DNA of 64,000 nucleotides, from the NCBI GenBank assembly GCA_048158365.1, contig JBLLNL010000006.1. One strand, written 5' to 3'. Below are positions 52,009 through 61,393 of the stretch, piece after piece (the stretch's first letter is position 1; each line of letters opens with the position of its first letter). The DNA comes from Azoarcus_F sp048158365 (GTDB taxonomy: Bacteria > Pseudomonadota > Gammaproteobacteria > Burkholderiales > Rhodocyclaceae). The notes below the pieces were generated by a model. It was not told the DNA's origin. It did not search any database and saw only the letters and a list, made by a program, of their open reading frames with translations. Both the position numbers and the translations under genes were made by a program.

Positions 52009-53589
52009 ATGAACAAGATCACGCTGTTCGATGACGAGCCGATCAAGATCGCGATCCTCGCAATGGGGGGTCAAGGTGGCGGCGTACTGGCCGACTGGAT
52101 CGTTGAGATGGCGGAATCCGGGCACTGGTGGGCCCAGACGACATCTGTGCCGGGGGTTGCGCAACGCACCGGGGCGACGATCTACTATCTGGAGCTGATC
52201 CCGGAATCCGCAGTGGCCCGGGCCGGCCGCCCGCCCGCTCTCGCGATGATGCCGACCCCGGGTGATGTCGACCTGGTCGTGGCCGCCGAATTGATGGAAG
52301 CCGGACGCGCGATGCAGCGAGGCCTGGTGACCCCTGACCGTACGCTGCTGATCACGTCGAGCCACCGCAGTCTGGCCGTCGCCGAGAAGGCGGCGTTGGG
52401 CAATGGCATAGGCGATCCGAACAAGGTGATCGATGCCGGCCGTGAAGCTGCGAAGCGAATGGTCTGTTTCGATCTTCAGAAGATGGCTGACGAAGCGGGC
52501 AGCGTGATCTCCGCCAGCCTGTTCGGTGCGATCGCCGGCAGCGATGCCCTGCCATTCCCCCGGGAAGCCTTCGAAGACACGATCCGGCACTCCGGAAAGG
52601 GCGTCGACGCGAGCCTGCGTGCTTTTTCGCACGCCTACGATGCCGCCCGCGCGGCACCCGCAAGGCCGGACCAGATCGACACCAGCCGCGCCCAACCGGA
52701 CGTCCCTGACACAGCCGGCGATCCGGCCGTGAACGCATTGCTCGGCAAGGTTCGCAACGGCTTTCCGGCCGCGCTTCAGCCAATGCTGGTAGCCGGCCTG
52801 CGTCGTCTGATCGACTATCAGGATCTCGACTATGCGGGCGAGTATCTGGACCTCCTTGCCGCGCTGCATGGAATGGACCGCGAACATCGCGGCGAACAAC
52901 GGCAATGGGCACTCAGCCACGCGGCCGCGCGCTATCTCGCGGTCGCGATGTCCTATGACGACGTGATCCGGGTTGCCGACCTGAAGACCCGCGGCAGTCG
53001 TTTCGAACGGGTGCGTGCCGAAGTGGGCGCCACCGGCGATCAGATCGTCTACACGACCGAGTTCATGCATCCTCGTCTAGAGGAGATATGCGGAACGTTG
53101 CCCGCGGGCCTTGGCCGTTGGTTGCAACGATCGACATCGATCGGCGCTTTCGTGAAGCGTCGCATGGAGAAGGGGCGTCGGATCAGGTCTGGCACGCTGC
53201 TGTGGTTTCTGTCGCTCTACGGCCTGGCCGGCATGCGTCGTTTCCGTAGAAGGACGCTGCGACACGAGATCGAGTTTGCCGGCATTCACGACTGGCTGGC
53301 CCGGGCAAAGCACCTGGTCGCCAGGGACTACGACCTGGCGGTGGAAGTCCTCAATTGTCGTCGTCTGGTCAAGGGTTATTCGGGTACCCATGAACGGGGT
53401 GACGACCGGTTCCGCAAACTGATGAATGCCGCAGACGCGCTGGCCGGACAGGCCGACGCCGCCACCCGGCTCCGAGACCTGCGCGTCGCTGCATTGGCGG
53501 ACGAGCAGGGACGCACGCTGGATGAAGCGCTGGGGCGCCTGGCGCCGACCTCCCCCGGAAACCCTAGTCTCAGCCGCAACCCGGCCTGA
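52009..53589 (+). CDS. indolepyruvate ferredoxin oxidoreductase-like beta subunit with C-terminal extension
   Basis: This 526-residue subunit has the IorB gamma-type domain at the N-terminus (AILAMGGQGGGVLADWI, TSVPGVAQRTGATIYYLEL, VVAAELMEAGRAMQRG). Classical IorB is about 200 residues; here a C-terminal extension of about 300 residues follows (DUF6537-like, with GMRRFRRRTLRHEIEFAGIHD). It begins 18 bases after the alpha subunit with a GAAAGGAAG site. The extension may replace ferredoxin-based electron transfer or mediate subunit contacts. Confidence 0.88.
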   Translation: MNKITLFDDEPIKIAILAMGGQGGGVLADWIVEMAESGHWWAQTTSVPGVAQRTGATIYYLELIPESAVARAGRPPALAMMPTPGDVDLVVAAELMEAGRAMQRGLVTPDRTLLITSSHRSLAVAEKAALGNGIGDPNKVIDAGREAAKRMVCFDLQKMADEAGSVISASLFGAIAGSDALPFPREAFEDTIRHSGKGVDASLRAFSHAYDAARAAPARPDQIDTSRAQPDVPDTAGDPAVNALLGKVRNGFPAALQPMLVAGLRRLIDYQDLDYAGEYLDLLAALHGMDREHRGEQRQWALSHAAARYLAVAMSYDDVIRVADLKTRGSRFERVRAEVGATGDQIVYTTEFMHPRLEEICGTLPAGLGRWLQRSTSIGAFVKRRMEKGRRIRSGTLLWFLSLYGLAGMRRFRRRTLRHEIEFAGIHDWLARAKHLVARDYDLAVEVLNCRRLVKGYSGTHERGDDRFRKLMNAADALAGQADAATRLRDLRVAALADEQGRTLDEALGRLAPTSPGNPSLSRNPA

Positions 53590-53609
53590 ACCACCCAGGA
53601 ACGACTGTC

Positions 53610-54587
53610 ATGCAAGAGTTGGAACTCGAAATCTGCGAAACATGCGCGAGCACCCCACTGATTCGCACCCTGCATCTGCGCGCGCCAGCCGGAACCTCTC
53701 TCCCGCCGTTCTCGCCGGGCGCCCATCTGCAGGTGAGCATCCCCGGATTGCGCGACCCGCGCTGTTACTCCCTGGTGAGTTTCTCGACCGAGCAGGCGGA
53801 TTTCGAACGCCCCGCCCGCTACCGACTGGGGGTCAGGCTGGAGGAACAGAGCAAGGGCGGGTCTTCGCATATGCACGCGCTGAAGGCTGGCGACCGGCTC
53901 CGAGTCGTCGGACCGAAGAATGAATTTCCGCTCCATCCGGCCGAACAGGGCGAGGGACCGGTCGTGCTGATCGCCGGCGGGATAGGCATCACGCCGATCG
54001 CATCGATGGTCGCAGCGCTCAGACGCAGCGGCCGCCCGTTCGTGCTGCATTACAGCGGACGCAGTCGCGACCAACTCGCTTTCATCGATGAACTCACCGG
54101 ACTCGCGGAGCAGGCCCTGATCGTTCATGCCGATGACGAAGCCGATACCCGGCTCGATCTGGGCGCCCTGCTCGATGCGCTGGACACGCACCAGCACCTG
54201 TACACCTGCGGACCCAAGGCCATGATCGACGCGGCGATCGAAGGCGCCCGGACACGTGGCTGGCCGCCGGAACGGATTCATTTCGAACTGTTTGCGACGG
54301 CGGCGCCCTCCTCCACCGATGACAGCTTCGAAGTCGAACTGCGTCAGGCCGGAAAGGTGCTGGAGGTGCCACCGGACAGGACGATTCTCGACGTGCTCGA
54401 AGCCGAAGGGCTCGACCCCTTCTTCGACTGCAAGCGCGGCGAATGCGGCGTATGCCAGGCGGTGGTGCTCGAAGGCGAGCCCGACCATCGCGACTATTAC
54501 CTGTCCGACGCCGAGAAGGCAGAAGGCAAACTGATCCAGATCTGCGTCTCGCGCTCGAAGTCGCCGCGGCTGGTTCTGGATCTTTGA
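53610..54587 (+). CDS. oxygenase reductase component (FMN, NAD, plant-type 2Fe-2S)
   Basis: This 325-residue reductase passes electrons from NADH to the Rieske oxygenase encoded next. The flavin domain has DPRCYSLVSF, the NAD domain has LIAGGIGITPIASMV and LYTCGPKAMIDAA, and the C-terminal ferredoxin domain carries CKRGECGVC and a later Cys (LIQICVSRS). This is the VanB/phthalate-dioxygenase-reductase order, so no separate ferredoxin is needed. Confidence 0.92.
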   Translation: MQELELEICETCASTPLIRTLHLRAPAGTSLPPFSPGAHLQVSIPGLRDPRCYSLVSFSTEQADFERPARYRLGVRLEEQSKGGSSHMHALKAGDRLRVVGPKNEFPLHPAEQGEGPVVLIAGGIGITPIASMVAALRRSGRPFVLHYSGRSRDQLAFIDELTGLAEQALIVHADDEADTRLDLGALLDALDTHQHLYTCGPKAMIDAAIEGARTRGWPPERIHFELFATAAPSSTDDSFEVELRQAGKVLEVPPDRTILDVLEAEGLDPFFDCKRGECGVCQAVVLEGEPDHRDYYLSDAEKAEGKLIQICVSRSKSPRLVLDL

Positions 54588-54613
54588 GCGCAGTGACGCA
54601 GGAGGAGACGGCA

Positions 54614-55927
54614 ATGAGCAAATACAGGGATAACCCGGATGCGGTTCGCGCGCTGGTGCGGGATCTCGAGGTACACAAGGACGTTTACGCAGACCCCGAG
54701 GTCTTCGACCTCGAGATGGAGCATCTTTTCGCCAATACCTGGGTCTATGTCGGCCACGCAAGCCAGGTGCCGAACAAGGGCGACTATTACACCACCACGG
54801 TCGGTCGCGAAGCGGTGGTCATGGTTCGCCATAGCGACGGTTCGATCAAGGTGCTGTACAACCGTTGTCCACACAAGGGCGTCAAGGTCGCGGGGGGTGT
54901 CTGCGGCAATACCGGCAAGTTCTTTCGATGCCCCTATCATGCATGGACCTTCAAAACCGACGGTTCCTTGCTTGGCGTTCCGCTGAAGAAGGGTTACGAG
55001 AACACCGGGTTCGAATCCTGCGAGGGCAGTCAGGGCATGGCGGCCGTTCCGGAGGTTCGGGCCTATCGGGAATTCGTCTTCTGCAAGCTGAACCCGGGCG
55101 GTATCTCGTTCGGGGATTTCTTCGGCGAATCGCTTTCGACGCTGGACAACATGATCGACAGGTCGCCCGAAGGCCGACTGGAGATCGCGGGCGGTGTGTT
55201 GCGCTACATGCACAACTGCAACTGGAAGATGCTGGTGGACAACCAGACCGACACCTGCCATCCGATGGTCGCACATGAATCGTCGGCGGGGACGGCGGTC
55301 AAGGCCTGGGAACAGGCGCCGGAGGGCACCCCGAAACCGATGGCGGTCGAACTGTTCGCGCCCTTCATGTCGAGCTACGAATTCTTCGAAGGTATGGGCA
55401 TTCGTATCTGGGAGAACGGTCACGGGCACACTGGCGTAGCCGACTCGATCCATGCTGCCTACTCGCCGGTGCCCGGTTACTGGGACCAGATGGTCGCGGC
55501 CTACGGCGAGGAACGGGCATCCAGGATTCTCGGCGACACCCGTCACAACACCGTTTATTTCCCGAACATCATGGTGAAGGGGCCGATTCAGACGCTGCGC
55601 CTGTTCAAGCCGATCGCGGTGGACAGGACCCTGGTCGAGTCGTGGACCTTCCGCCTGGTCGGTGCGCCCGACCTGTTGCTCGAGCGCACGTTGATGTACA
55701 ACCGGCTGATCAATGCACCCACGTCGGTGGTCGGACATGACGATCTCGAGATGTACGAGCGCGCCCAGGACGGGCTGAGATCGCGCGGACGTGACTGGGT
55801 CAATGTCGCGCGTCTGTTCGATCCGGCTGAAAGGGACCAGAAGAACGTGGTCACCAACGGCACCAACGAGTGGCAGATGCGCAACCAGTTCCGCGCGTGG
55901 GCCCGGTTCATGACCGAAAGCATGTGA
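54614..55927 (+). CDS. Rieske non-heme iron oxygenase, large (alpha) subunit
   Basis: This 437-residue catalytic subunit has the Rieske ligands in NRCPHKGVKV and RCPYHAWTF and the mononuclear iron site in NQTDTCHPMVAH (Asp-x2-His-x4-His). It begins MSKYRDNPDAVRALV after a GGAGGAGA ribosome-binding site. It pairs with the small subunit that follows and the reductase before it. The context suggests oxygenation of the indole ring of an indolic acid (inference); salicylate- or anthranilate-type substrates are alternatives. Confidence 0.93.
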   Translation: MSKYRDNPDAVRALVRDLEVHKDVYADPEVFDLEMEHLFANTWVYVGHASQVPNKGDYYTTTVGREAVVMVRHSDGSIKVLYNRCPHKGVKVAGGVCGNTGKFFRCPYHAWTFKTDGSLLGVPLKKGYENTGFESCEGSQGMAAVPEVRAYREFVFCKLNPGGISFGDFFGESLSTLDNMIDRSPEGRLEIAGGVLRYMHNCNWKMLVDNQTDTCHPMVAHESSAGTAVKAWEQAPEGTPKPMAVELFAPFMSSYEFFEGMGIRIWENGHGHTGVADSIHAAYSPVPGYWDQMVAAYGEERASRILGDTRHNTVYFPNIMVKGPIQTLRLFKPIAVDRTLVESWTFRLVGAPDLLLERTLMYNRLINAPTSVVGHDDLEMYERAQDGLRSRGRDWVNVARLFDPAERDQKNVVTNGTNEWQMRNQFRAWARFMTESM

Positions 55928-55937
55928 GGAAGTCACG

Positions 55938-56423
55938 ATGAGCAAGGAAATCACCCCGCAGCAACTTAGCGACTTCGTCTACGCGGAGGCGCGCATGCTG
56001 GACGAACAGCGCTTCGAGGACTGGCTGAGCCTGTTCGCCGAGGACGGCTACTACTGGATGCCACTCGCACGCGACCAGCAGGATCCGAGGCTGCACACTT
56101 CCCTCCTCTATGAAGACAAGCTGCTGCTGAAGATCCGGGTCGAGCGGCTGTCGGGCCAGCGGACCTTCTCGCAGCAGCCGATGAGCCGCAGCCACCACCT
56201 GCTGCAGGCGCCGACCGTCGAGGCGTCCAATCCGGTCGCCGGCGAATACACGGTTCGATGCGCCTTCCACTACGTGGAGACGCGGCTCGACACCCAGACG
56301 CTTTATGCCGGCTGGAGCACCTACACGCTGGTCGATGATGACGGAAAACTGCGGATCCGGCTCAAGCGAGTCGATCTGGTCAACTGTGATGCGGCCTTCG
56401 GCAACATCCAGCTGTTCATGTAG
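55938..56423 (+). CDS. ring-hydroxylating dioxygenase small (beta) subunit
   Basis: This 161-residue subunit has the SnoaL-like beta-subunit fold, with the typical FVYAEARMLDEQRFEDWLSLF and YYWMPLARDQQD at the N-terminus and LKRVDLVNCDAAFGNIQLF at the end. It has a structural role in the alpha3beta3 oxygenase. It starts 10 bases after the large subunit. Confidence 0.92.
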   Translation: MSKEITPQQLSDFVYAEARMLDEQRFEDWLSLFAEDGYYWMPLARDQQDPRLHTSLLYEDKLLLKIRVERLSGQRTFSQQPMSRSHHLLQAPTVEASNPVAGEYTVRCAFHYVETRLDTQTLYAGWSTYTLVDDDGKLRIRLKRVDLVNCDAAFGNIQLFM

Positions 56424-56437
56424 ACGAGGAATTCAAC

Positions 56438-58072
56438 TTGACTTCAACCGTGCATCAGGCGTTCTCGCTCGCGGCCACGCGCTGGGCGCCCAGGCCGTTT
56501 CTGTGCATACTGGACGAGACCGCTGCCCTCTATGATATCGAAGCAGGCGAGATCAGCTATGCAGGGGCGGCCGCGCAGATCGAGTTCCTGCGATCGTCGT
56601 ATGCGGCCGCAGGCTATGGCCACGGCCATCGGGTCGGTCTGTTGCTGGAGAACCGCCCGGCCTTCTTCTTTCACTGGTTTGCGCTGAACGCGCTCGGCGC
56701 GTCGGTGGTGCCGATCAATCCGGACCTGCGCGCGGCCGAACTCGAGTATCTGATCGGCCACTCCGGGATCGCGCTCGCGGTGGCGCTACCCGGCCGACAC
56801 GGCGATCTCCTGGAGGGGGCCAGGCGGGCCGGTCGCCGCATGGCTGTGATGGCCGACGGCGATGCCCCGCCCGTACCGGATTCGGCCCCGCCGCTGGCGG
56901 GCACCGCTCCGGACGAGCTGACCGAGTGCGCGCTGCTCTATACATCGGGCACGACCGGTCGTCCCAAGGGTTGCATCCTTCCGAACCGCTACTTCCTGCA
57001 TGCCGGCAGATGGTACGCCGGCATCGGTGGACTGGCCGAGCTGCGTGACGGAAGCGACAGGATGATCACGCCCTTGCCCCTGGTTCACATGAACGCGATG
57101 GCGTATTCGGCCATGGCGATGATCTTCACCGGTGGCTGCCTGATTCCGCTGGATCGCTTTCACCCTCGCAGCTGGTGGCGCAGCGTGCGCGCGTCGGGTG
57201 CCACGGTCGTCCATTATCTCGGCGTGATGCCGGCCATGCTGATGAAGGCAGCCGAAAGTCCGGAGGACAGGAACCATCATGTGCGCTTCGCCTTCGGCGC
57301 AGGCGTCGATCGCACGCTGCACGCCGCTTTCGAGCACCGCTTCGGATTTCCACTGCTTGAGGCCTGGGCGATGACCGAAACCGGTGCCGGCGCTGTCATC
57401 ATCGCGAACAGGGAACCGCGGCAGGTCGGCAGCAATTGCTTCGGACGTGAAGGCGAGGACGTGCGGGTAAGCCTGGTCACGGACGACGGGCACGAAGCCG
57501 CGGTCGGACAGCAGGGCGAACTGCTGGTCAAGCACGCCGGCGACGATCCGCGCTACGGATTCTTCGCCGGCTATCTCAAGGACGAGGTCGCCACCGACGA
57601 AGCCTGGGCAGGCGGCTGGTTCCATACCGGAGATATCGTACGCCGAGACGCCGACGGCCAACTGCATTTCGTCGACCGCAAGAAGAACGTGATCCGCCGC
57701 AGTGGAGAGAACATCGCCGCGGTCGAGGTCGAGAGCGTGCTGCAGCAGCACCGACAGGTCAAGTCGGTCGCGGTCGCAGCGGTTCCCGATCCAGTGCGAG
57801 GCGACGAGATCATGGCCTGCGTGGTGACGGTGGTGACACCGGTCAACCGGGCGGCGATGGAGCAGACCGCGACCGGACTGGTCGAGTGGTGTCTCGCCGA
57901 ACTCGCGTACTTCAAGGCGCCGGGCTATGTGGTCTTCGTGGACAGTCTGCCGCTGACCGCGACCAACAAGATACAGCGCGGCGAGCTGAAGGCGCTCGCC
58001 CATTCGCTGCTGGATGCACCCAACTGCGTGGACACCCGCGGGCTCAAGAAACGTCAGGGAGATACCGGATGA
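56438..58072 (+). CDS. acyl-/aryl-CoA synthetase (AMP-binding)
   Basis: This 544-residue adenylate-forming ligase has the P-loop LLYTSGTTGRPKG, the A8 region GWFHTGDIVRRDADGQLHFV, RKKNVIRRSGENIAAVEVE and a C-terminal Lys in TATNKIQRGELK. It starts with TTG at 56438 after GAGGA. It likely activates a carboxylate made by the oxygenase step, or the imported acid itself, as a CoA ester before cleavage by the thiolase-like protein. It overlaps the next gene by ATGA. Confidence 0.9.
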   Translation: MTSTVHQAFSLAATRWAPRPFLCILDETAALYDIEAGEISYAGAAAQIEFLRSSYAAAGYGHGHRVGLLLENRPAFFFHWFALNALGASVVPINPDLRAAELEYLIGHSGIALAVALPGRHGDLLEGARRAGRRMAVMADGDAPPVPDSAPPLAGTAPDELTECALLYTSGTTGRPKGCILPNRYFLHAGRWYAGIGGLAELRDGSDRMITPLPLVHMNAMAYSAMAMIFTGGCLIPLDRFHPRSWWRSVRASGATVVHYLGVMPAMLMKAAESPEDRNHHVRFAFGAGVDRTLHAAFEHRFGFPLLEAWAMTETGAGAVIIANREPRQVGSNCFGREGEDVRVSLVTDDGHEAAVGQQGELLVKHAGDDPRYGFFAGYLKDEVATDEAWAGGWFHTGDIVRRDADGQLHFVDRKKNVIRRSGENIAAVEVESVLQQHRQVKSVAVAAVPDPVRGDEIMACVVTVVTPVNRAAMEQTATGLVEWCLAELAYFKAPGYVVFVDSLPLTATNKIQRGELKALAHSLLDAPNCVDTRGLKKRQGDTG

Positions 58073-59241
58073 CACCGCGCAAATCCTACGATGGAGTGGT
58101 TGCAGCCGTTCCGGTCACCGTCCCGTATGTACGCTACTCGACCCGCAGCGCGCACTGGTGGCTCGGGGGGGCACTTCGCGCCCTGATTCGTGCGTCGGGC
58201 GTGAACAAGACGGACATCGACGGAGTCTGCGTGTCGAGCTTCACGCTCGGACCGGACACCGCGGTCGGCCTGATGCAGCATCTGGGCATGAGTCCGTGCT
58301 GGCTGGACCACATTCCGATGGGGGGCGCGAGCGGCGTGGTCGCACTTCGCCGCGCGGCACGCGCGGTGCAATGTGGCGACGCCGAGGTCATCGCGTGCAT
58401 CGCCGGCGACACCAACCATGTCGATTCCTTTCGCAACACGGTCAGCCAGTTCTCGCAGTTTGCCCAGGACGCGGTCTATCCTTACGGCGCGGGCGGGCCC
58501 AACGCGAGTTTTGCGCTGCTGACCGACTACTACATGCGGCGCTACGGTGCCACGCGCGAGGACTTCGGAAAGCTGTGCGTCGCCCAACGCGACAACGCGC
58601 TCCGCTTCCCGCATTCGCTGATGAAGAAACCGCTCAGCCTCAAGCAATACATGGACGCAAGGCCGATCACCGATCCGATTCACCTCTTCGATTGCGTCAT
58701 GCCCTGCGCGGGCGCCGAAGGGTTTCTGGTCATGAGCGAATCACGGGCAGGCGCGCTGCGGTTGCCTTTCGCCCGCATCGGCTCGACCATCGAGCGGCAC
58801 AACGCGTTTCCGGAAGACCCGATCCAGTTTCGTGGAGGCTGGGAAATGGATAGGGACGCGTTGTATGAGCACGCCGGAATCGGACCCGAGGATGTCGATT
58901 TCCTGCAGACCTATGACGACTACCCGGTGATCAACATGATGCAGTTCGAGGATCTCGGATTCTGCGCCAAGGGCGAGGCCCCCGAATTCACCCGTCGCCA
59001 CACCTTCACCGTGGATGGAAGTTTTCCGTTCAATACCTCAGGTGGTCAGCTGTCGGTCGGTCAGGCTGGTGCTGCGGGCGGCTATCTGGGCATGGTCGAG
59101 GCCTTGCGCCAGCTCACCGGCTGTGCCGGGCCGACGCAGGTCGAAGGGGCGGCGATCGGATTGGTCTCCGGTTTCGGCATGATCAACTACGATCGCGGCC
59201 TGTGTTCCGGGGCTGCCCTGCTGAAGAGGGGTGCCGCATGA
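58069..59241 (+). CDS. thiolase-like protein lacking the acyl-cysteine
   Basis: This 390-residue protein has the thiolase/SCP2 fold. At the point where thiolases carry the acyl-accepting Cys it has HIPMGGASGVVALRRAA, without cysteine. Late motifs include FPFNTSGGQLSVGQAGAAGG and the C-terminal GFGMINYDRGLCSGAALLK. It is followed, with ATGA overlap, by a protein with an OB-fold/zinc-ribbon partner domain, as in two-subunit thiolases such as BbsAB. It may cleave a beta-oxoacyl-CoA to 2-aminobenzoyl-CoA or act as a lyase. Confidence 0.85.
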   Translation: MTPRKSYDGVVAAVPVTVPYVRYSTRSAHWWLGGALRALIRASGVNKTDIDGVCVSSFTLGPDTAVGLMQHLGMSPCWLDHIPMGGASGVVALRRAARAVQCGDAEVIACIAGDTNHVDSFRNTVSQFSQFAQDAVYPYGAGGPNASFALLTDYYMRRYGATREDFGKLCVAQRDNALRFPHSLMKKPLSLKQYMDARPITDPIHLFDCVMPCAGAEGFLVMSESRAGALRLPFARIGSTIERHNAFPEDPIQFRGGWEMDRDALYEHAGIGPEDVDFLQTYDDYPVINMMQFEDLGFCAKGEAPEFTRRHTFTVDGSFPFNTSGGQLSVGQAGAAGGYLGMVEALRQLTGCAGPTQVEGAAIGLVSGFGMINYDRGLCSGAALLKRGAA

Positions 59242-60485
59242 CCGAACCGCTCGCCCGGCCCCGCAAGAAGAATCCCAATGCGCGCACGCGTCTGCCGACA
59301 CGCCCTCCCTCACCGCGCAGCCGTGCCGCACAGGGTCTGACCCGTGCGGCCGCAGAAGGCCTTTTCGAACTACAGGTGTGCGCCGACTGTGGCATCGTTC
59401 AGTATCCCCCGCGAGAGGTGTGCGGACAGTGCCTGTCCGACCGGCTGGCCTGGCAGGCCGTGCCCAATGGCGGCGAAGTCGTCGCGACCACCGTGCTGCG
59501 TCACAGCAACGATCTCTACTTCAGGGAACGCCTGCCCTGGCGAATCGGCACGGTCAGAATGGACGCAGGCCCTTCGGTCGTGGCCCATGTGCATCAGGAT
59601 GTGGCTGGTGACGGGGTTCGGGTCAGACTTGTGCTCAAGCTCGACCGCAGCGGCCAGGCGGTTCTCCATGCCCTACCGGAAAAGGATACACCCGCCATGC
59701 AGGACGACGCCCAGCTTCGCGAATCCACCTGTGACCCCAAGTATCGGCGGGTGCTGGTCACCGACGGACGCAGCGAGATCGGCATGGCGGTCGCGAAGGC
59801 TATGCTGGCCGCCGATGCGAACATCGTTTTTATCGGCGACAGTCAGACCTGGAAGACCGACCCGGTGTTCGACGCCTTCGCCGCATCCGATCCACGCCTG
59901 CAGGTGGTCGAGCTCGATGTGACCGACACCGATTCGGTGGACCGGCTGGCAGCCTCGATAGGGGGCAGGGTCGAGATCGTCGTGAACACCGCCGACCATC
60001 TTCGGGACGGCGGCGTGATGACCCGACGTGACGTCATCCTCGCAAAGGACGCGATGGAGATCAATGTGTTCGGGTTGATGCGCGTTGCACAGGCCTTTGG
60101 CCCCGGACTCTGTTTTCGCGCCGCTGACGGCACCCACCATGCGGTCGCGTGGGTGAATCTGCTTTCGATCTACGCCTTGTCCCCACTCCCTGCCCGGGGT
60201 GCATGGAGCGCTGCGCAGGCCGCTGCACTGTCGGTCGCAAAGACCTTGCGATCGGAGTTTCATGGAGCCGGCGTAAGGGTGCTGAACGTGTTCTCGGGCC
60301 CGGCAGAAGAGAGCTGGGACCAGCTGACGCCCCCGCCCAAGCTTGCACCCTCGACGATTGCAGGATCCGTCGTCAAGGCATTGCGGGACGGCGTGGAGGA
60401 TGCCTACGTGGGCGATGTCGCCGAGGAGTTGCGCACCCGGCTGCGCGAAAACCACAAGGCGGTCGAACGGGAGCTGAGGGCTTGA
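59238..60485 (+). CDS. zinc-ribbon/OB-fold (DUF35) - SDR fusion protein
   Basis: This 415-residue protein joins two families. Residues about 40-155 form the DUF35 partner of thiolase-like proteins, with zinc cysteines in CADCGIVQYPPREVCGQC. Residues about 170-415 are SDR-like (VLVTDGRSEIGMAVAKAML, VNTADHLRDGG), but the glycine-rich motif is altered and the YxxxK motif is degenerate (ARGAWSAAQAAAL has no Tyr), so the SDR part may be inactive or altered. The ATG overlaps the thiolase stop. Confidence 0.85.
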   Translation: MTEPLARPRKKNPNARTRLPTRPPSPRSRAAQGLTRAAAEGLFELQVCADCGIVQYPPREVCGQCLSDRLAWQAVPNGGEVVATTVLRHSNDLYFRERLPWRIGTVRMDAGPSVVAHVHQDVAGDGVRVRLVLKLDRSGQAVLHALPEKDTPAMQDDAQLRESTCDPKYRRVLVTDGRSEIGMAVAKAMLAADANIVFIGDSQTWKTDPVFDAFAASDPRLQVVELDVTDTDSVDRLAASIGGRVEIVVNTADHLRDGGVMTRRDVILAKDAMEINVFGLMRVAQAFGPGLCFRAADGTHHAVAWVNLLSIYALSPLPARGAWSAAQAAALSVAKTLRSEFHGAGVRVLNVFSGPAEESWDQLTPPPKLAPSTIAGSVVKALRDGVEDAYVGDVAEELRTRLRENHKAVERELRA

Positions 60486-60588
60486 TCGCGGCTTTTCCGG
60501 CCGGGCGGTGGAACGTCCGTTCCGCGTGGGTTGCCGGCCATCCGCGCCAGGTCTCTATTCCTGCCTGCCATTTCAACGGAGTTCTTCG

Positions 60589-61383
60589 ATGAGCACCCCC
60601 AATCCGATTCTCGGGCAATTCCTGCAGGAACTGCTTTCAGGCCGGCTCAAGCTGGTCGACCTCACCCAGACTTTGACACCGGAGTTTCCCACCATCGTGC
60701 TGCCGCCGGAGTTCGGCCAGGCCTGGCCGTTCCGGCTGGAAGAGATCTCCCGCTATGACGAACGTGGTCCGGCCTGGTACTGGAACAACTTCTCGATGTC
60801 GGAGCACACCGGCACGCATTTCGACGCGCCGGTGCACTGGGTGTCGGGCAAGGACCAGCCGAACAACTGTGTCGACTCCATTCCGGTCGAAAACTTCATT
60901 GCCCACGCGGTCGTCATCGATACTTCGGCCGAGTCGCGCGACAACCCGGACTTCCTGCTGACCATCGACTTCGTGAAGGCCTGGGAAGAACGACACGGTC
61001 GGATTCCGGAACGATCCTGGGTGCTGATGCGTACCGACTGGTCCAAGCGGACCACGCCGAAGGCTTACCTCAACATGGCGGAGGACGGCGCGCACTCGCC
61101 CGGCCCCGATGCCCAGGTCGTACCCTGGCTGATCCAGGAACGCAATGTGCATGGTTTCGGCACCGAGTCGGTCGGTACCGATGCCGGCCAGGCCCAGCAT
61201 CTGAATCCGCCCTACCCCTGCCACTACTTCATGCATGGCAACAACCGGTATGGCCTGCAGTGCCTGACCAATCTGGATCAGTTGCCGCCACAGGGCACCC
61301 TCATCCTGGCCGCGCCGCTCAAGATTCGCAGCGGCTCGGGCAGCCCCTTGCGCGTGCTCGCGCTCGCGCCGACGCTTGAATGA
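60589..61383 (+). CDS. cyclase-family metal-dependent hydrolase (isatin hydrolase/KynB-like)
   Basis: This 264-residue protein belongs to the cyclase superfamily of KynB and isatin hydrolase. The metal site is HTGTHFDAPVHW, with later FGTESVGTDAGQAQHLNPPYPCHYFMHGN. It is longer than KynB and closer in length to isatin hydrolases. In the context of an indole-degrading set it could open the lactam ring of isatin or an oxindole intermediate (inference). The ATG at 60589 follows CGGAG. Confidence 0.88.
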   Translation: MSTPNPILGQFLQELLSGRLKLVDLTQTLTPEFPTIVLPPEFGQAWPFRLEEISRYDERGPAWYWNNFSMSEHTGTHFDAPVHWVSGKDQPNNCVDSIPVENFIAHAVVIDTSAESRDNPDFLLTIDFVKAWEERHGRIPERSWVLMRTDWSKRTTPKAYLNMAEDGAHSPGPDAQVVPWLIQERNVHGFGTESVGTDAGQAQHLNPPYPCHYFMHGNNRYGLQCLTNLDQLPPQGTLILAAPLKIRSGSGSPLRVLALAPTLE

Positions 61384-61393
61384 GGGCGCATCC

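Noticed and set aside
50095..53070. 991-codon minus-strand frame across the IorAB genes
   Set aside because: It is antisense to two well-supported genes and has no domain features.
54614..56423. Anthranilate 1,2-dioxygenase (AntAB) for the Rieske pair
   Set aside because: It remains possible by family. However, anthranilate is served here by a CoA ligase and a monooxygenase/reductase, and the linked hydrolase, IorAB and thiolase genes fit an upstream indolic substrate better.
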